Source: Balanoglossus misakiensis (Eukaryota > Hemichordata). Taken from it: a stretch of 64,000 nt of DNA. Below, in pieces: positions 1-13,297 of the stretch (position 1 is the stretch's first letter; every line of letters begins with the position of its first letter). Position numbers and translations under genes: made by a program. The notes beneath the pieces were generated by a model. The model did not search any database. It saw nothing but the letters and a program-made list of their open reading frames with translations, and had not been told where the DNA came from. The DNA lies in NCBI GenBank assembly GCA_040954595.2, contig CM082588.2:2170001-2234000 (forward strand). The letters are read 5' to 3'.

Positions 1-421
1 TTGAACAGATGTGTAACGTAGACGCTCCAATTTACGTTGACCCGGGCACTGACCTAATTCAACGCGCTTGTTCACAAAATTTAAATATATATTGAAAACG
101 AGCGTACATTACCAGACAGATTGCACCTGGCAGGCAAAGAGGTTGTCTGATTGAGGTCTGTTCAGTAATTGTAAATGTCGCCACCATGCGTTGGTAATTT
201 TCGCGACGTCACCCAACTTTTTCACTGCTTGAAAAAGTTTCCTCAATCATGATGCGTTCGAATTCCGGGTTATAACTTTCATTTCACGCGCAATTTGCAT
301 AATTCCAAACGCGAAATTAGAACTCCAGTTCGAATTTTAGAAAGCGAATTCGACAGTCGATCTCACCGATCCTGTTTACCGTAGCAACCAAATTTTATTA
401 AAATCGATACTTTTGGATAAA
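1..421. other. upstream flank of the CXorf65-like gene
   Basis: No coding exon is recognisable here. The stretch ends at the first start codon of the gene at 422 and probably holds its promoter and 5' UTR. I see no clear TATA box or repeat. Confidence 0.4.
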
Positions 422-1905
422 ATGTTCGCTACTGTGATACATGGTGGTAAGTACCTGATTGATCTGTTTAACAAACAAACAAAAGAAACAAAAGAACAAA
501 CAAAAACTAAAAGAAGTAAATGAGAAGCGATTGTACCGCATATATTGGCCAATTTCTTGGTTACTTTTACAAACTTCAAAACGAAGAAGAGTGTATGGAA
601 CAACTAACTTGGAATATTGCGACTTTATTCATATGAATTTCAAGAAAGAAAAACTGTATATTCCATCTTTTGGCGTTAAATATGACTTTTCTTTACTTCT
701 GGCGTCTTATCAATCACTTTTTGAACAGCCAGATGCATGAAAAAAATTAAGAAATAACGCAAACTGAACGTTCTCTTGTTTAACTTTCGGGCCGGATGCC
801 TTCCAATCCGCGTTTTTTTTTTTTTTTTTTTTTTTAAAGTAGACACACCAGATATTTATTTTGTATCCGAATGAAAACTGGATGGATCGGAAATATAGAC
901 CTAATAGATGTATCATATGATTAACTTCATTAATTTTGTGTCAATTCACCAGATGGCCAAAGTTTCTTGATCAATCTGCGCTGCGGATCACGGAGTGTGT
1001 TTGAATATGTCAACGACAAACTTGCGGAAGAAGACTGGGAGGACGAGAGTAAGTGTGTCGAATTGTTTCGGACGGGCTTATTTTTAAATTTAGTTGTTAT
1101 TCGCCAACTTTAAGCACAGTTTCATTCCGATGCCCTTTGATATAAATGTCGTTTGGTCAACACTGTGAAGCACCCTTCTTTCCAATCCCCCCATCTACAG
1201 CCTTTGTTGAACTTGCCGACGAAGATGGTCATCTGAAATACCTGTCTTATCAACGCCCAATGCGCACGCTCCTTGACCTGGTCAAACCCCGAAGTACTCT
1301 GATACCAATTAAAATCGACCGTGAGTAGAATATAAAAAAGTCATGTGAATTTGTGATGAGTTTATGAAAGGGTGTCTTGCTTATACTCGTACTCAATATT
1401 GGAGTTGTTCAGTCACAAAACACGAAACCAAACTATTTTTAAACAGTAAATTACAACTTACCTTTAGGAATATTCTATTTTGTTAAATTACCTGATATCA
1501 ATTAACTGTTTTCTCCTCACCCAGGCGATGAAAATGATTCTTTTAAGCCATTTACACCAATGTTGAAAACTACAGACTTCAAGCCAAAGTTTATTGGTAA
1601 GTCACAATTTTTTTTAATTTCCCCGGCAAATTAATGTGTCATGTTGACCTCCAAATCATTAACCCATCGATCGAACTCAAGTGATGCGCAGTGGACAAAT
1701 AAAAACATCTCGACATTCACACACAGAGAGGCTTCAACGTCAGCGAGATAAAATGGAGAAATTACGAGTAGAGAGAGAAGGAGGGACAGCTGCAAATCGA
1801 CGGCTAGAATCTGTCAAAGAGGAAACACGGCCAAAAGATAGCACAATCAAACGTCAGGCAAGCGGGACTCGTCCTGTGTCCAAGGGGATCATTAAGCGCC
1901 CATGA
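422..1905 (+). CDS. CXorf65/C22orf15-like small protein, 5 exons
   Basis: Exons are 422-446, 953-1048, 1201-1320, 1525-1596 and 1682-1905, all with GT-AG borders. They join in one frame to give about 178 aa ending in TGA. The start MFATVIHGDGQSFLINLRC resembles human CXorf65 and C22orf15, which begin with MF, a short strand, a glycine and a cysteine. The next exon has an L-A-D-E-D-G-H motif like the L-x-D/E-x-G of those proteins. A K-P-F-T-P-M-L stretch recalls the R-A-F-V-P-L-L of CXorf65. The N-terminal half looks like a small ubiquitin-like fold (inference). The last exon is basic, charged and probably disordered. Molecular function is unknown in the family. It converges on URB1. The exon 1 start was chosen because it is in phase and matches the family start. 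Confidence 0.75.
813..835. repeat. poly-T tract in intron 1 of the CXorf65-like gene
   Basis: About 23 consecutive T. A simple homopolymer inside the first intron, with no further structure. Confidence 0.9.
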
Positions 1906-1959
1906 AAGTTGCAAACAAAGTCCGACATAATACTCATGACATGTTTTCACCAGAAAGCG

Positions 1960-1965
1960 TTTATT
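1960..1965 (-). other. candidate polyadenylation signal of URB1
   Basis: AATAAA on the minus strand (TTTATT on the plus strand), 125-130 bp past the URB1 stop codon. It lies only about 55 bp downstream of the CXorf65-like stop, so the two transcripts would overlap in antisense. Confidence 0.55.
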
Positions 1966-2022
1966 CCTTAATAGATGTAATTTAGATGCCGTACAACTTG
2001 TGTCTCGTGAAAGAGATAATCG

Positions 2023-2028
2023 AATAAA
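2023..2028 (+). other. candidate polyadenylation signal of the CXorf65-like gene
   Basis: AATAAA 118 bp after the stop codon at 1905 and about 62 bp before the URB1 stop codon on the other strand. Confidence 0.6.
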
Positions 2029-2089
2029 CATGGCAATACCGGTGCTTTAATACAGTGATGGAACACAATGTGTTCTGTGTTCTACACTA

Positions 2090-5000
2090 TTAGGCCTTTT
2101 CTAAAGACATCCTTGTGGATTTTCTTTTCTTTTCAGTCTTCTTTCGTGACTTTGCCGGCTTACAAGTAGCTCCACTCTGTTGTTGTAGAGCATGCTGAAG
2201 GATGAGCGTGTGGGTTGCATTCTCCGAGTTCATCCATAGTTCTTGCCAAAATACAGCCTGCATTTCTGAGAAAGGAAAAAAATTGAACATACTGTAAGTA
2301 CAAGTAGTATATTTGCTGATATAGACAACCCCCCCTCCCCCTCCTCCCACTGTACAGGTCCAACCATGGTGCTGAGATTGGATAACTTTGAGAGGTGCCA
2401 TTTATACCTTGACTGCCTGACTGTGAGTCTCTGTACTTACCTGAATTTGTCTGTAAGGGTGTCCCCTCTGAAGCACCTTTGCTGGAACACAGATCTACTA
2501 AACCAACTCTGTATGTAGACCTCTCTGCCTGGTTCCTCAGCTGCAGGAATTTCTCTGAATTTTCCGGATGGAGGCAGAACTTGGTAAGGTCCGCAAAGAT
2601 TGAATTAAGCTCAGACAACATGGCGACATTTTTCACGTCACAAAGGTTTTCTGTTTCACGCTTCAATTTCTCTGCACTTCCTTCACCGTCGTCTCCGTCT
2701 GTGTCACCATGGTTACCCAACTCCTTCAGAGAGAACTCGTTATACATGACATAGACCTTCAGCAACGCCTTGACAATATCAACCCCTCCATCTTCCATCA
2801 GTTTCCCCAACACCTCTTTGCATCTGACGAATCGACGGACCCATTTCAGCAGATCCAGCATGATTGCTGCATCGTCCACTGACATCGTCACCTCCATTGT
2901 CTTCTGCAGCGCCCACTGCAAGACAAAACTCAGCTGCTCTGCTGGCAAATTCTGGAAACCTTCAGACTGGAAACAGAACAGAACATGCAGGAGATGGCTC
3001 TGGCATTCTCTCTGGACGACATCCAAGTTTACAGCATCCTTGTCACGTCCACCATCCTCCTCGACTTCCTTCTCAAATCCTTTCTCTGTTTTGGCCGCTT
3101 TCGTTTCTCCTCCTGCAAGTGAATGCTGCTTCAGGTTTTCCAAGATGGCCGCCACTTGAAAAGTCTCTCCATACTTGTACAAACACTGAACAAAGTGCTC
3201 AGGACTGAAAGCCCTCTCAGAGATACATTCCCCATACCACTTGGAACGATATAAAATCACTGAATGAACCATCTGTATCAAAGAACGGAAAACCAGTGGG
3301 CTTACTCTATCCCTGAAAAACAAAAGATTACAAAAATTGAGTCAAATCTACATATCGCAAAAATATTCCCAGCAAATAAGGGTTGTTAGGAAATTTCCAG
3401 GATTAATCCGATGCTCCCCAAAACCCAAGATGGAAGGAAAACATGTCATCACTTACGGGATCTTTTCCACAACTGTCACAAAAACCTGAAGCATTCCAAC
3501 GATGGTGCGCAGAGAAACAACACTCTCCTTTAGGACTTTGCTTTCACCATCATCATCTTCTATTTTCTTGTTCTTCAGTTTGGGAGTAGACACCGTTTTC
3601 CAGAACGTGCCGAGGACATCCAACATTTTTTCAATGAGACCAACATCACTTAAAGAAAACAAAAAGCCAGTCTGGTATCAAATTCAACTGTCAAAAATCA
3701 CATGCCAACTTGATAAGCAGGGGAAAAGGTACCGTTTCTAAAGAGGAAAAACTTTACAAAACTGATCAGTTACCTGTTGGAGATTTGCCCATCTAACCAT
3801 GGTAACAACCCATGATATCTGCTCATTTCCATAGCACCACTTCTGATAGCGACTGCTGATTCCAGGATCTTTAAGATTTGTTGCTGGGAAGAAATAATAC
3901 ATGGAGGGGATCAATGAGAAGGATATACTGATTCATGTGATCAGGTGACAACCCAGGCAGTCAGACAAAAAAAACACACCTACCTTGGTGGGTCTGTCGC
4001 AGGTGGGGGAGCTGAAGAAAGCCATCAGCATTTTGAAGACAAAACACTTCTTGCTGTAGATGTGAATATCCACCTGGTCCTTCAGACCATGCAGGCACAA
4101 GTCCAGCATCCATTTCTGTTGCTGTTTGTGCTGTGAGAGGAAGGAAACAAAGATATAATGTCATGACATATTGCTAGGAAGTTTTGATGACTCTTCCCTC
4201 CCCATAAGCTGTAACACACTGGCAAGTGTTGTGCGACTACACAGACTGTAGTGACTTACTTCTATGTCGGAGCTAAACAGAAGTCGCTGGAACTGCGGTA
4301 TCATATGCAGGTTAAATTCTGGCTTGATGAGAAGGAACTTCTGGACCATTGAGTACATGGGGTCTTCTGGTGTGGAGAATATCTGTGCGACTTTGGAGAT
4401 GAAGATTACTACGACGCTTGACAGCCTGGTGTTTGGTTCAGTAATCGAGTTCTTCAGACAGTTCAGCAAGTACAGAATCTGGTGGGATAAAATTGGAAAT
4501 GTTTTGGTCAAGTTCAGCAGAGATACACTCATCTTGGCAACATCAGTTCTTGTAAACAGTCAAAGAAGAAAATGTCTCTTGCAAATTAATAACTGAATCC
4601 TCACCTGTCTTTTTTCTTTGAAGCGGGCTGCTTCGAGATGACTGTAGAAACTCCCGATCACATGATACCCGGCAGCTCTCATTGATGGGTCTGTGCTGCT
4701 CAGTGCTGCTATGGTAACGCCCATACTGTGCCACTCAACAAACCTCCTGCAGTCCACGACCGACTCTGTAAATAAAACGTCCAAACTCTCAGCAATTTCA
4801 AGAGATTATTACAATCTAACAAACGAACATGATGAACCTTTAAAAGATTTTGAGATCCATAGATGTCTTACCAGGTGTCAGAAGGTGACTGAACAATGGG
4901 AGTAGGAAACTGGGGTCATAAACAGCAGGATCGTCACTCATGCTGTCATGGAAACCGGGCATGAGCTGTCTCTTCCAAGGAAACCTCAGCACTGTCTGAT

Positions 5001-8000
5001 ACATTTTGTCTTTGTCGAGTAAACTCAGCACCTCTCGCAGAGCTGGTTGGTTCCACAAACTCCTGCCGAATTTTTTCCTCTTTGTATGGTGGTCTAGCCC
5101 GGCTTGGCCCCACATGTATGGTCTGCAGAGAGAGATCGTAATGACAGTCACTCATTTTTCTGACCACTAAACACAGGATCATTTCTCATTCAATCTATTT
5201 ACTTCCACTGATGCAGTAATACTCTATGGTCACCAGATCACATGATCCTTACCTGTACTCCCACATGGCAGCTTGATTGTTCTCATAAATATTCATGAGG
5301 CATAGCAGCAACTGGTCCGTTCTGCTCAGTGTGGCTCCATAGGCTCCGAGAAGTACAGCAAAGTGAGCACTGTCGCAGCAGGCAGGATTCTGTCGGACTA
5401 TGGACACCATCAACTCCACCAAAGTTTCTGTAAATGACAATTTTCAAGTTTGTAAGCGTCATACAAATATTTGCAGACTATGTGTGCAATAAAAATGTCC
5501 CTGAAGTGTGGTGGCTCACCTTTGACCCCTGCTTTTTCTTCACTCAGCATTGTGGGAAAGAAGAGGGAATGGCTAAGCAGCATCTGATAAATGGTGGGCA
5601 GATGAACCACGCCAGTAATCTGGCTTGCCCCGTCCACTGCGTATATTTTCGGAATGAGGGACTTCAAAGTTTGTAGGTACGTTTGGTTCTGGTACCTGCC
5701 CCTCAATCCAGTCTTCACAAATCTGTTCCACACAGATGCAAAGTCCTTGGTGTTCATGGCAACGGCGTCCTTTTGAAAGACAAATGTTCAACATGGTGAT
5801 TGGACACACTTAAAAAATTGGCAGACATATGGAATATATCGACAAATCAGGACAAGTCTTACACTGTGATGCATGCTACCAGTACATAGCAATGTAGGCA
5901 CAAATTCAGAAACCTACCGGTGTAACTCCAACCACAATATTGTGCATCAACTTTTCTAGTTGCAAGTCTTGGGTTTCCGCCTTGTGCAGTACGCAAAGAC
6001 ACTGCAAGCAGCCGCTGAAGTAAGCCATTTTCACATCTGCTACTTTTTCCACATCTTTCGACAAGAGCTCAGAAGTTCGGAGAATTTTCAAGCCAGCTTC
6101 AAGTTGGTACCTGTATGTTAGAACCAAACCGAGTTTATCCTTGGAATGCACTTTGTGTCTGAATTGGTCATAGGTCACCAGGGGGCCAAGAGACAAGAGG
6201 GTTAAAAAGAGGCTGTACCTGTTCCAGGTTTTGTTCTCAGATCCAATGACTTTCTTCAGTTGGTCAAACATGGCAGTCAGGATGTAAGGGTTAGTGTGAC
6301 CAATCAGGCGACACCACATTGAGAACTTCAGCTTGTCTGTCTCCTCATCGTTCTGGCCATCCAGACATCCCCCTAGCAACCACACACACAACCAATCATG
6401 GTAGACCTGGTGTAGTCTGTCCACTGTGTCAACTTCGGCTTGTCCTGTAAATGTGAGATACAGTACTCCATTCATCTGAATTATATATCATATTTATATT
6501 TTATACTAAATTAAATTGATAATGAAGCCTTCACACCAACCTTTCTTCAAGAAAACTTCCACAACAGACAGATACATGTCTTTGTTGTCGCTGATCAGTT
6601 TCAATGATGCTTCATTCTTGATCCAGTCTTCAAAATGTACGCGATGCGTGAGACTGTGTGTTAGCATCTGTCTTGCAAGATCCATTCTGACCTGTCAGAG
6701 AGAAGGCAAAGAACTGTTGGCTTCTGATATGGATATGGCAGAACTTGGCATACGTCATGCTGTGATGTTTACTTTACAGCAACCTTTTTCGAACCTCACC
6801 TGTGTTGGCAGTCCCAGGCAATATTCCAGGGTCTCAGAATCTGTAAACAACACAAGCTGTTGATCGGCCTTCACAACGCCCAACACCATGCTGTCTAGTC
6901 TGGAGTGACGACAAGCTTGCATTGCATTCACAAGTTGGATGATAGTCTGTTGATCCACAGAGTGGGCGCTCAACAAAGTCAGGAGGGCCTCTCCCTCCTG
7001 TGTTAGTTCGCAATCGTCGTCGGTTACAGACACGATCATGCTTTGTGGCAGCTGAAGAAATTTGTTCACCAGGCCTCTTACATTGTCGGGAGAGCCGAAC
7101 TCAGACAACAAAGTTAGCAGCTGCACACTTTGACCAAGAATGACTTTCTTTCTGCCAAGTTTCGATGGTGTGACCTTCTGTTTCTTTGCGAGTTTTGAAA
7201 GCTTGTAGTTCGCAAATTCAAAAGTCCTCTCCACGTAGGGTTGGATCAGTGTTCTGCTGAGACCCTGGCTGCTTAAGGCTTGCTCCAGAATCTGCCTGAC
7301 AAACTCTGTGACAGTCTCAGAAAGCCATCTTGTTTCTACGGAACTGGTTTGAACTGGTTCGCTGGCTGGAAGAAACCATTCAACACACAAAGGATGCATG
7401 AGAATGATTTCAACCACGTCTTGAGGAATCACAGCGTCTTCACTCTCTTCAGCATCACTGCTCTGTTGCTGAGCGCAATCGCTGTCCTTCCCTTCATGTT
7501 CAGTGTTCTTCTCAGCTTGTCGATAAAGCTGATCTAAAACTGTGAAATAGGCTTGGAATACCTGCCTTGCATTAGCAACCTGCGTAAGAAAATGACAAGA
7601 ATTCAAGTCATTTTTCCGACTATTGCATGATGACTGATTGTACAGCAGTAATAATATGTCAATGTGAATATTACCTCATTCATTATCGGTCCAATCACAG
7701 CCCTGGCATACAAGATGACCTGCTTGACAGCAAGTGGCACTTCATCTATTTCCATGCCAACAATACTTCCAGCCAGTGCGTCCTTGTTCATCTCCAAGAT
7801 GCCCAGGGGGTCAAAGGTGAAGCTTTCATACAACAGGTCAGCAAACTTCTGTGATTTGGGTGAATTACTTGGATGCAGGGTCTTGTGCAGAGTCTTGGAT
7901 AACTTTTTCTTCTTTGGAGTGTCCTGGCAGAAAGATGCATATGAATACATGTAAAATTCACTTCAGTAGACATAGGTTGTTGGCTAGAATTGATCGCATT

Positions 8001-11000
8001 TGGATGAATAGCTCCTGACTACAAAAGACTAGTGTACGACAACATTGTTACCTTGACTTTCTGTTCATTTGGAAGAAACATGTTACAATACTTCATCAAC
8101 TCCTTCTGAAGCACGGAGAGCTCAGGTGATGCAATGTTCCTGCCTTGATCAGACTGAGTAAAGATTTGGCCAACCAAGAAACACAGAGGTGTTGGGTTGA
8201 TCTGGCAGTGAAGTACCTCGCGGAGAACTCCAAAGAGAAACTTCTCGGCAGTTTCTGTGATGGGAAGAGATGAGAATGTTTTATACCAAAAGTCAAAGAA
8301 GATATCTGTGGGGTTTCCTGTGATTGCATCCATTGTATTCAACAAGCACAGATTTTGAGCAGATGTGAGTGTTTTTACTGACCTGTCTTGAACAAGGGAT
8401 TATCCGAGACCCAGTCTTGCAAGGCTCCTACCACCAGGGTACTGAACGGGAAAGACTCAGTTGACCAGGCTGTGGATTGATGAGTAGATTCTGACTTTGC
8501 TTCACCACTCTTCTGCTGTGTCTCCATGGTGATCTCCATGCTCAAGATGGCTGACGGGCGAACAAGAATTCATTGACACATTATTTACTTCTTGTGCAGC
8601 TATAATTAGTGTAGCAAAGCTAAATTTCAACCTCTGCCCCGGCAGGTACCCATTTACTCCTAGATGTCAGAGAACCACCTTACCTTCTAATCCACGAGGA
8701 CCACCACTTTGACTGTCAACTTCAACCATCCCATCACTCTGCTGTGAGGTAGCTTCATGGACAACATCAATGACACGATCAGCCAGTGGATACGGATTAC
8801 GGACAACTCTGGTCAGCAACTTTTCAAACAGTTCGATAACCCCACGAGTGTCCCCCTGACTTGTCTTCTCAAGGTTAGACAGCCATAGGGCAATTTCTTC
8901 CTGAGAATGCTCAAATAAGCCAGTTTCTACAAGAATCTGTAAAAAAGTTTGAACAGTCTGTAGATTAGCAAGGTTGAGAAGATGGTATACAGACAATGCA
9001 TCTCATTGTACATCCAGTCAAAAACATGTACGTCTGTCTGTACATAGTGCTAAACAACAAACATATCTAATACATCATGCAAATCCTTACCTTCTGTATC
9101 AGTTGTCTGGTCGTGTTTTGCAGTTTGTGGTTATCTTGTGTCGTCACGAGAAGCTGAAGGAGGTTGTACATCCCTGAACCTTGGCCTTTGACCTGCACCA
9201 AGGAGAGAGATCACAAAATGCAACTAATCAGTCTTGACGTCAAACAGTTATAGAATATCACAATATGAAGGTGGAAAATTACACTTTCTCACCTCTTTGA
9301 ACCACCTGAATTTTCCAGCAGATGAGTGTAAAAGCAATCGCAGCAAGAAGTACTGCAAAGATGAATGGTCACTGTCCTCTGATTGGTCGGTGTCTTGCCC
9401 ACTACCCACAATGCCATGCAGTAGTCTGCTGAAATCATAGCCACACTGACTGAAGGCTTCGGGCAGTGTTTCCTGGTAACAGCTCAGTGTTTGTAAGAAC
9501 TGCACTTTGAACGATGTGATGCTTGGAGCTGGGTGTTTGCCTATCAATTACAGGAGAAGAAAATAGACTTTATTGTTGTGTTCTTGAAAGTATAGTCAAC
9601 TGTGCTACTTCAATAATACATGACTGAATATTGATGAATTGTTTCTTATTAACCTCCACTGCTGTCTTCTTGTCCAGAGCTGGATTCTGACCGTGTCGCT
9701 TGGACGTGATCATCTGTTTCCATGGCAACCTCCTCCCCATCTTCAGTTTCCATGTCCTCTGTACCTACTGAACTCTTTGCATCTCTGTCACTGCTCTTCT
9801 TTGGCCTGCTTAATTTGTGCCAAATGGAGAGGATGAAACTGACCTCTGGTAATATCTGAAGGGAAAACACAGATATTGCTCTTATAGAAGACACACAGAT
9901 ACCTCAATACCAAAGTAACCCTTTTCCACTTCAAAAGAATAAGTAAAGTAGACATGCATGTACCTTACACACAGCTTCTTTGTAAAGCACAACAAACTGC
10001 AAGATTTCCTCTGCTGAATAAACTCCACTCATTTTCACAGTCTCGGTATTTTCAGTAGCTTTCACTGCACAGCTGACTTTCTTCAGTATCATCGTTATGA
10101 ACTGAAGAGTTTTGAATTGGACCAGTCTGCTCTCACTCTTTTGGGACGAAGAGAAAAAAAGTCTGGAGAGTTATTTCAGGTGGTTGTGTTTGTAAATATC
10201 TCAACAATGTCTGATGAATATGGCAAATTACATGTATGCCTGAGAAGTCGGATATTGACATCAACTACTTATACCTTGATGCCCTGAGACAGGGAAACCC
10301 TTGTTGCTACAACAGGAACAGTTGTCACCATTGTCATGGAAACCAGCTTGGATATTGTCGTCTTGTCTGTTACTTGGAGCGATGGTGGAATGTCTGGTTG
10401 AATCTTGTAAATCTAAAATGAAAAGTGCAACGGTACATTTCATGTCAGGAAATCAGAGACAGCAACTCTTGGTCAAAAACCACATTTGGACTCAGATTTC
10501 CACCAATCAGAAATACTGTACCAAAATTTATACCTTCATCAGCAACTCTATATTGGCTAGCCACTTGTCAGAGAGTCTTGGCGCGTACATGTAATCACAG
10601 CCAGTCAGATATTTGTTCAGCAGGTCAGGACAGGCAAATAAAATCTTGATGACCAGTTCCTCAACGAGGGAATCTTCTGTTGTTGACTTCAGGGACAGCA
10701 AGAATCGCAGCAGGATGTTGTTATGTACTCTGGTGACAGAAAAAAACATGAATGAAGGCAGGGTACGTTGACTGACACTGTATATTTTGTAAAATAATTT
10801 GGTGTGATTAATCTAACGAAAGCAATCGCTGAAATACTTACTTGCTGGATGTGCCGATACTTCTGTCATAGAAATTAATACCATATTTGAAAGAACAGGT
10901 AAGGGTGAGAAGAAAATCATGGACTAATTGACGTACAAAATTCAGCCCTGCCATTTCATGCTGCTCTCGGTCCATTTCCTGAAAGATGCAGATGAAACCA

Positions 11001-13036
11001 TGATTTATGATGTCATTGAATGATTCCACTACTCTTTCTAATTGCAGGACTCTAAATGCAAACACATACGTACATGTACCTTAAAGTGTAAAGTGCTGGG
11101 GAATGAACCTAAGGCCTACCTCTTCTTGTTCTGTGGGTAATTCAACGTCACAGTGACCCTTCCATTTGTACAGACCAGCTAGACTATGGAGGATGTTTTC
11201 ACTGAAGAGTCTCATCTTTGCTGTCTTGCTGATTGCCGAGTTACAGACAACCTGAGGGAAGAAGTCAGAATAACATGAGTGAGTGTACTGTCATGTTAAT
11301 GTATAGTTGTCAAGATATCAAACATTACATTAAGAAAAGCATTCTTCATTCAGAACTTCATCATATTTGGCTCAGTAGTACCCCTCTCCCCACACACACA
11401 TTTAGCCAGAGATGTACCCAAAAGTTTACCTTTTCTTTCAGTGTTGTTAGAAGTAAGTGGATACTGGAGGCTCGATCCTTTGTGATTTCTCTCAGAATTC
11501 CATTGAAAAACCCTGGATAAAATGATACAGTAAAGTGGTCATGTGGAGAGCCAATAGAAGGAACAGATATCACAGTTATCCAAATTAAGTCTGTCAGTTT
11601 GCCAATCAATTAAGTGTCTTCAGTTATGCATCTGCATACAACTACTGACCTTTAACTTCTATGATTTTCTGGATGATCTGGTCATCACCGGATATCAAGA
11701 AGGACATAGCAAAGCGAATAAAGCATATCCTAACATCTTCTTTGGCCTGAAAGGAAAATATTTCGAAATTTAAGGCAATGGCAATGCAAGACATTGTCAG
11801 TTTATAATTAAACCTGCCCTGTAGCAAACTACGTAGAACTTATGAACACACATAGATAAGTTTTAAAATATGTTTGTTTTAAGCAGTGCATTATGGGTAG
11901 CCTACTCACCTTCCGATCTCTCTTGTTCATGATTGGTGCAAGGCTCTCCAGCTGGAAGTTGAAGGTCCCTTGGACTTCTCTCGTGGCCGACAGGTCCTGC
12001 GTTACCATGGCAGTAAGGAGGCAGAGGCATGACTTGATGTATTTGTTGGTGCATCCCACCTGAAGGGCACTGTACAGCTGCCATTGGTGGTTCTGCAGTA
12101 TTCTCTGTACGATGTGGAGCGCTGACGTCTTGTGGTGTCTCACATCATCGGCCACCCTCACTAATATGCATTCCAAGGATTCATATATGATGCGCATCTG
12201 CAATCACAAACCCCCAGATGAAGTATATTATTTTTCAGTTTGCAAACAAGAAGATATTCCATATCAAAAGTCAATTTTCAATTAATTAGCATAAGGCTAA
12301 AATAAAACACTAGGTATGCAAGAAGCTACAAGTACATCATTACTGGTGTGACATTACCTCTGAACTTGGAAGCTTGGGTCCCTCAATGAGACTGAATATC
12401 TCATTGCATTCTCCCGAAATCTTCAGAAAGGAATCCACAGCATCACTACCATTATCTTCCTCTCTTATAAATTTTATAAATTTCTCCAATGCTATATTGA
12501 AAACAAAACAAACAGACACCATCATGATCTTGTTCTGATGAATACGTAACAGTTAAGTGGCAGGATTCCTGTTAAGGCACTGAAAAGTGAATTATCTACT
12601 GGTATACCTTGATCATGTTGATGTTGATATTGATATGAGAAGTGTCGATAGTCGCGATCGCTTGATAAATCTGACTGTGCTACAGACATCACTACAATTG
12701 ACAAACCTGGTATCATTCAGGGGTGTGTCCGTTTGTTGTGGATCCGTAGGGAGCCCCCACCCCCACCCCACCCATCCCTAAACACAAACATCTGAGAGGG
12801 CGTGACACAGCTATACGGATCCACAGCAAGAGGGAATATTCAGGTTGGTAGTGATCATAGTAGCGATCGCTTAGTGCAAGTGTGCTACAGACTTAGCAAC
12901 AATTATTTATTAGCAAACCTGGTAGAGCTGAACTCTTCTCCTTCAGATCTCTTTTGAAACTGATCACATCAAAATCGGTCTTCGTTTTCTTAGATACCAG
13001 ACCTCCGCCTGCCCCCGATTTCTGTTTCCTCTTCAT
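2090..13036 (-). CDS. URB1: URB1 / NPA1 nucleolar pre-ribosomal-associated protein 1
   Basis: Thirty coding exons on the minus strand join to about 2309 aa; human URB1 is about 2270. Exons in transcript order: 13036-12919, 12491-12358, 12197-11910, 11746-11650, 11512-11430, 11251-11120, 10978-10843, 10727-10534, 10412-10275, 10137-9964, 9855-9654, 9540-9293, 9192-9091, 8936-8684, about 8550-8384, 8254-8052, 7923-7675, 7579-6800, 6691-6541, 6444-5918, 5769-5520, 5427-5253, 5122-4872, 4765-4605, 4478-4260, 4130-3984, 3883-3774, 3648-3457, 3312-2441, 2265-2090. Diagnostic stretches match human URB1, such as RFAMSFLISGDDQIIQKIIE, CPDLLNKYL, KYGINFYDRSIG and GLFEHSQEEIALWLSNLE. The start follows from the basic MKRKQKSGAGG nuclear-type leader. 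The protein is a long alpha-helical HEAT/ARM-like scaffold needed for early 60S assembly in the nucleolus (family knowledge). The C-terminus is Lys/Arg rich. It is divergent from NDC80. Confidence 0.95.
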
Positions 13037-13297
13037 TGTTGATCTCTTCTAAAACGGCACAGCAAATATATATGCTACTACCTTACCATAACCAGATCAA
13101 TTCGACAGATCCGATCAACCAGATGTACACACGTGTTCGACCCAGTAAGTTTACATTGGTTACGTTGCTCAACCTTTGACCTTCCTTTGACCCAGGGAGA
13201 TATGTTTAGTGCGCATGTGTGGAATTAACGCGGCCATTTTCAAAATACTGCGTCTTTTTGTTTCGTTGACATTTGAGAAGAAAAACGATCTCTGAGG
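13037..13297. promoter_or_regulatory. shared URB1/NDC80 bidirectional promoter interval
   Basis: Only 261 bp separate the two divergent start codons, so both 5' UTRs and core promoters must lie here unless an unseen 5' exon exists. I see no TATA box that clearly belongs to either gene, as expected for housekeeping bidirectional promoters (inference). Confidence 0.6.

Noticed and set aside
459-740. 93-codon plus-strand ORF
   Set aside because: It lies in the first intron of the CXorf65-like gene and begins inside the donor-proximal sequence, with no conserved content.
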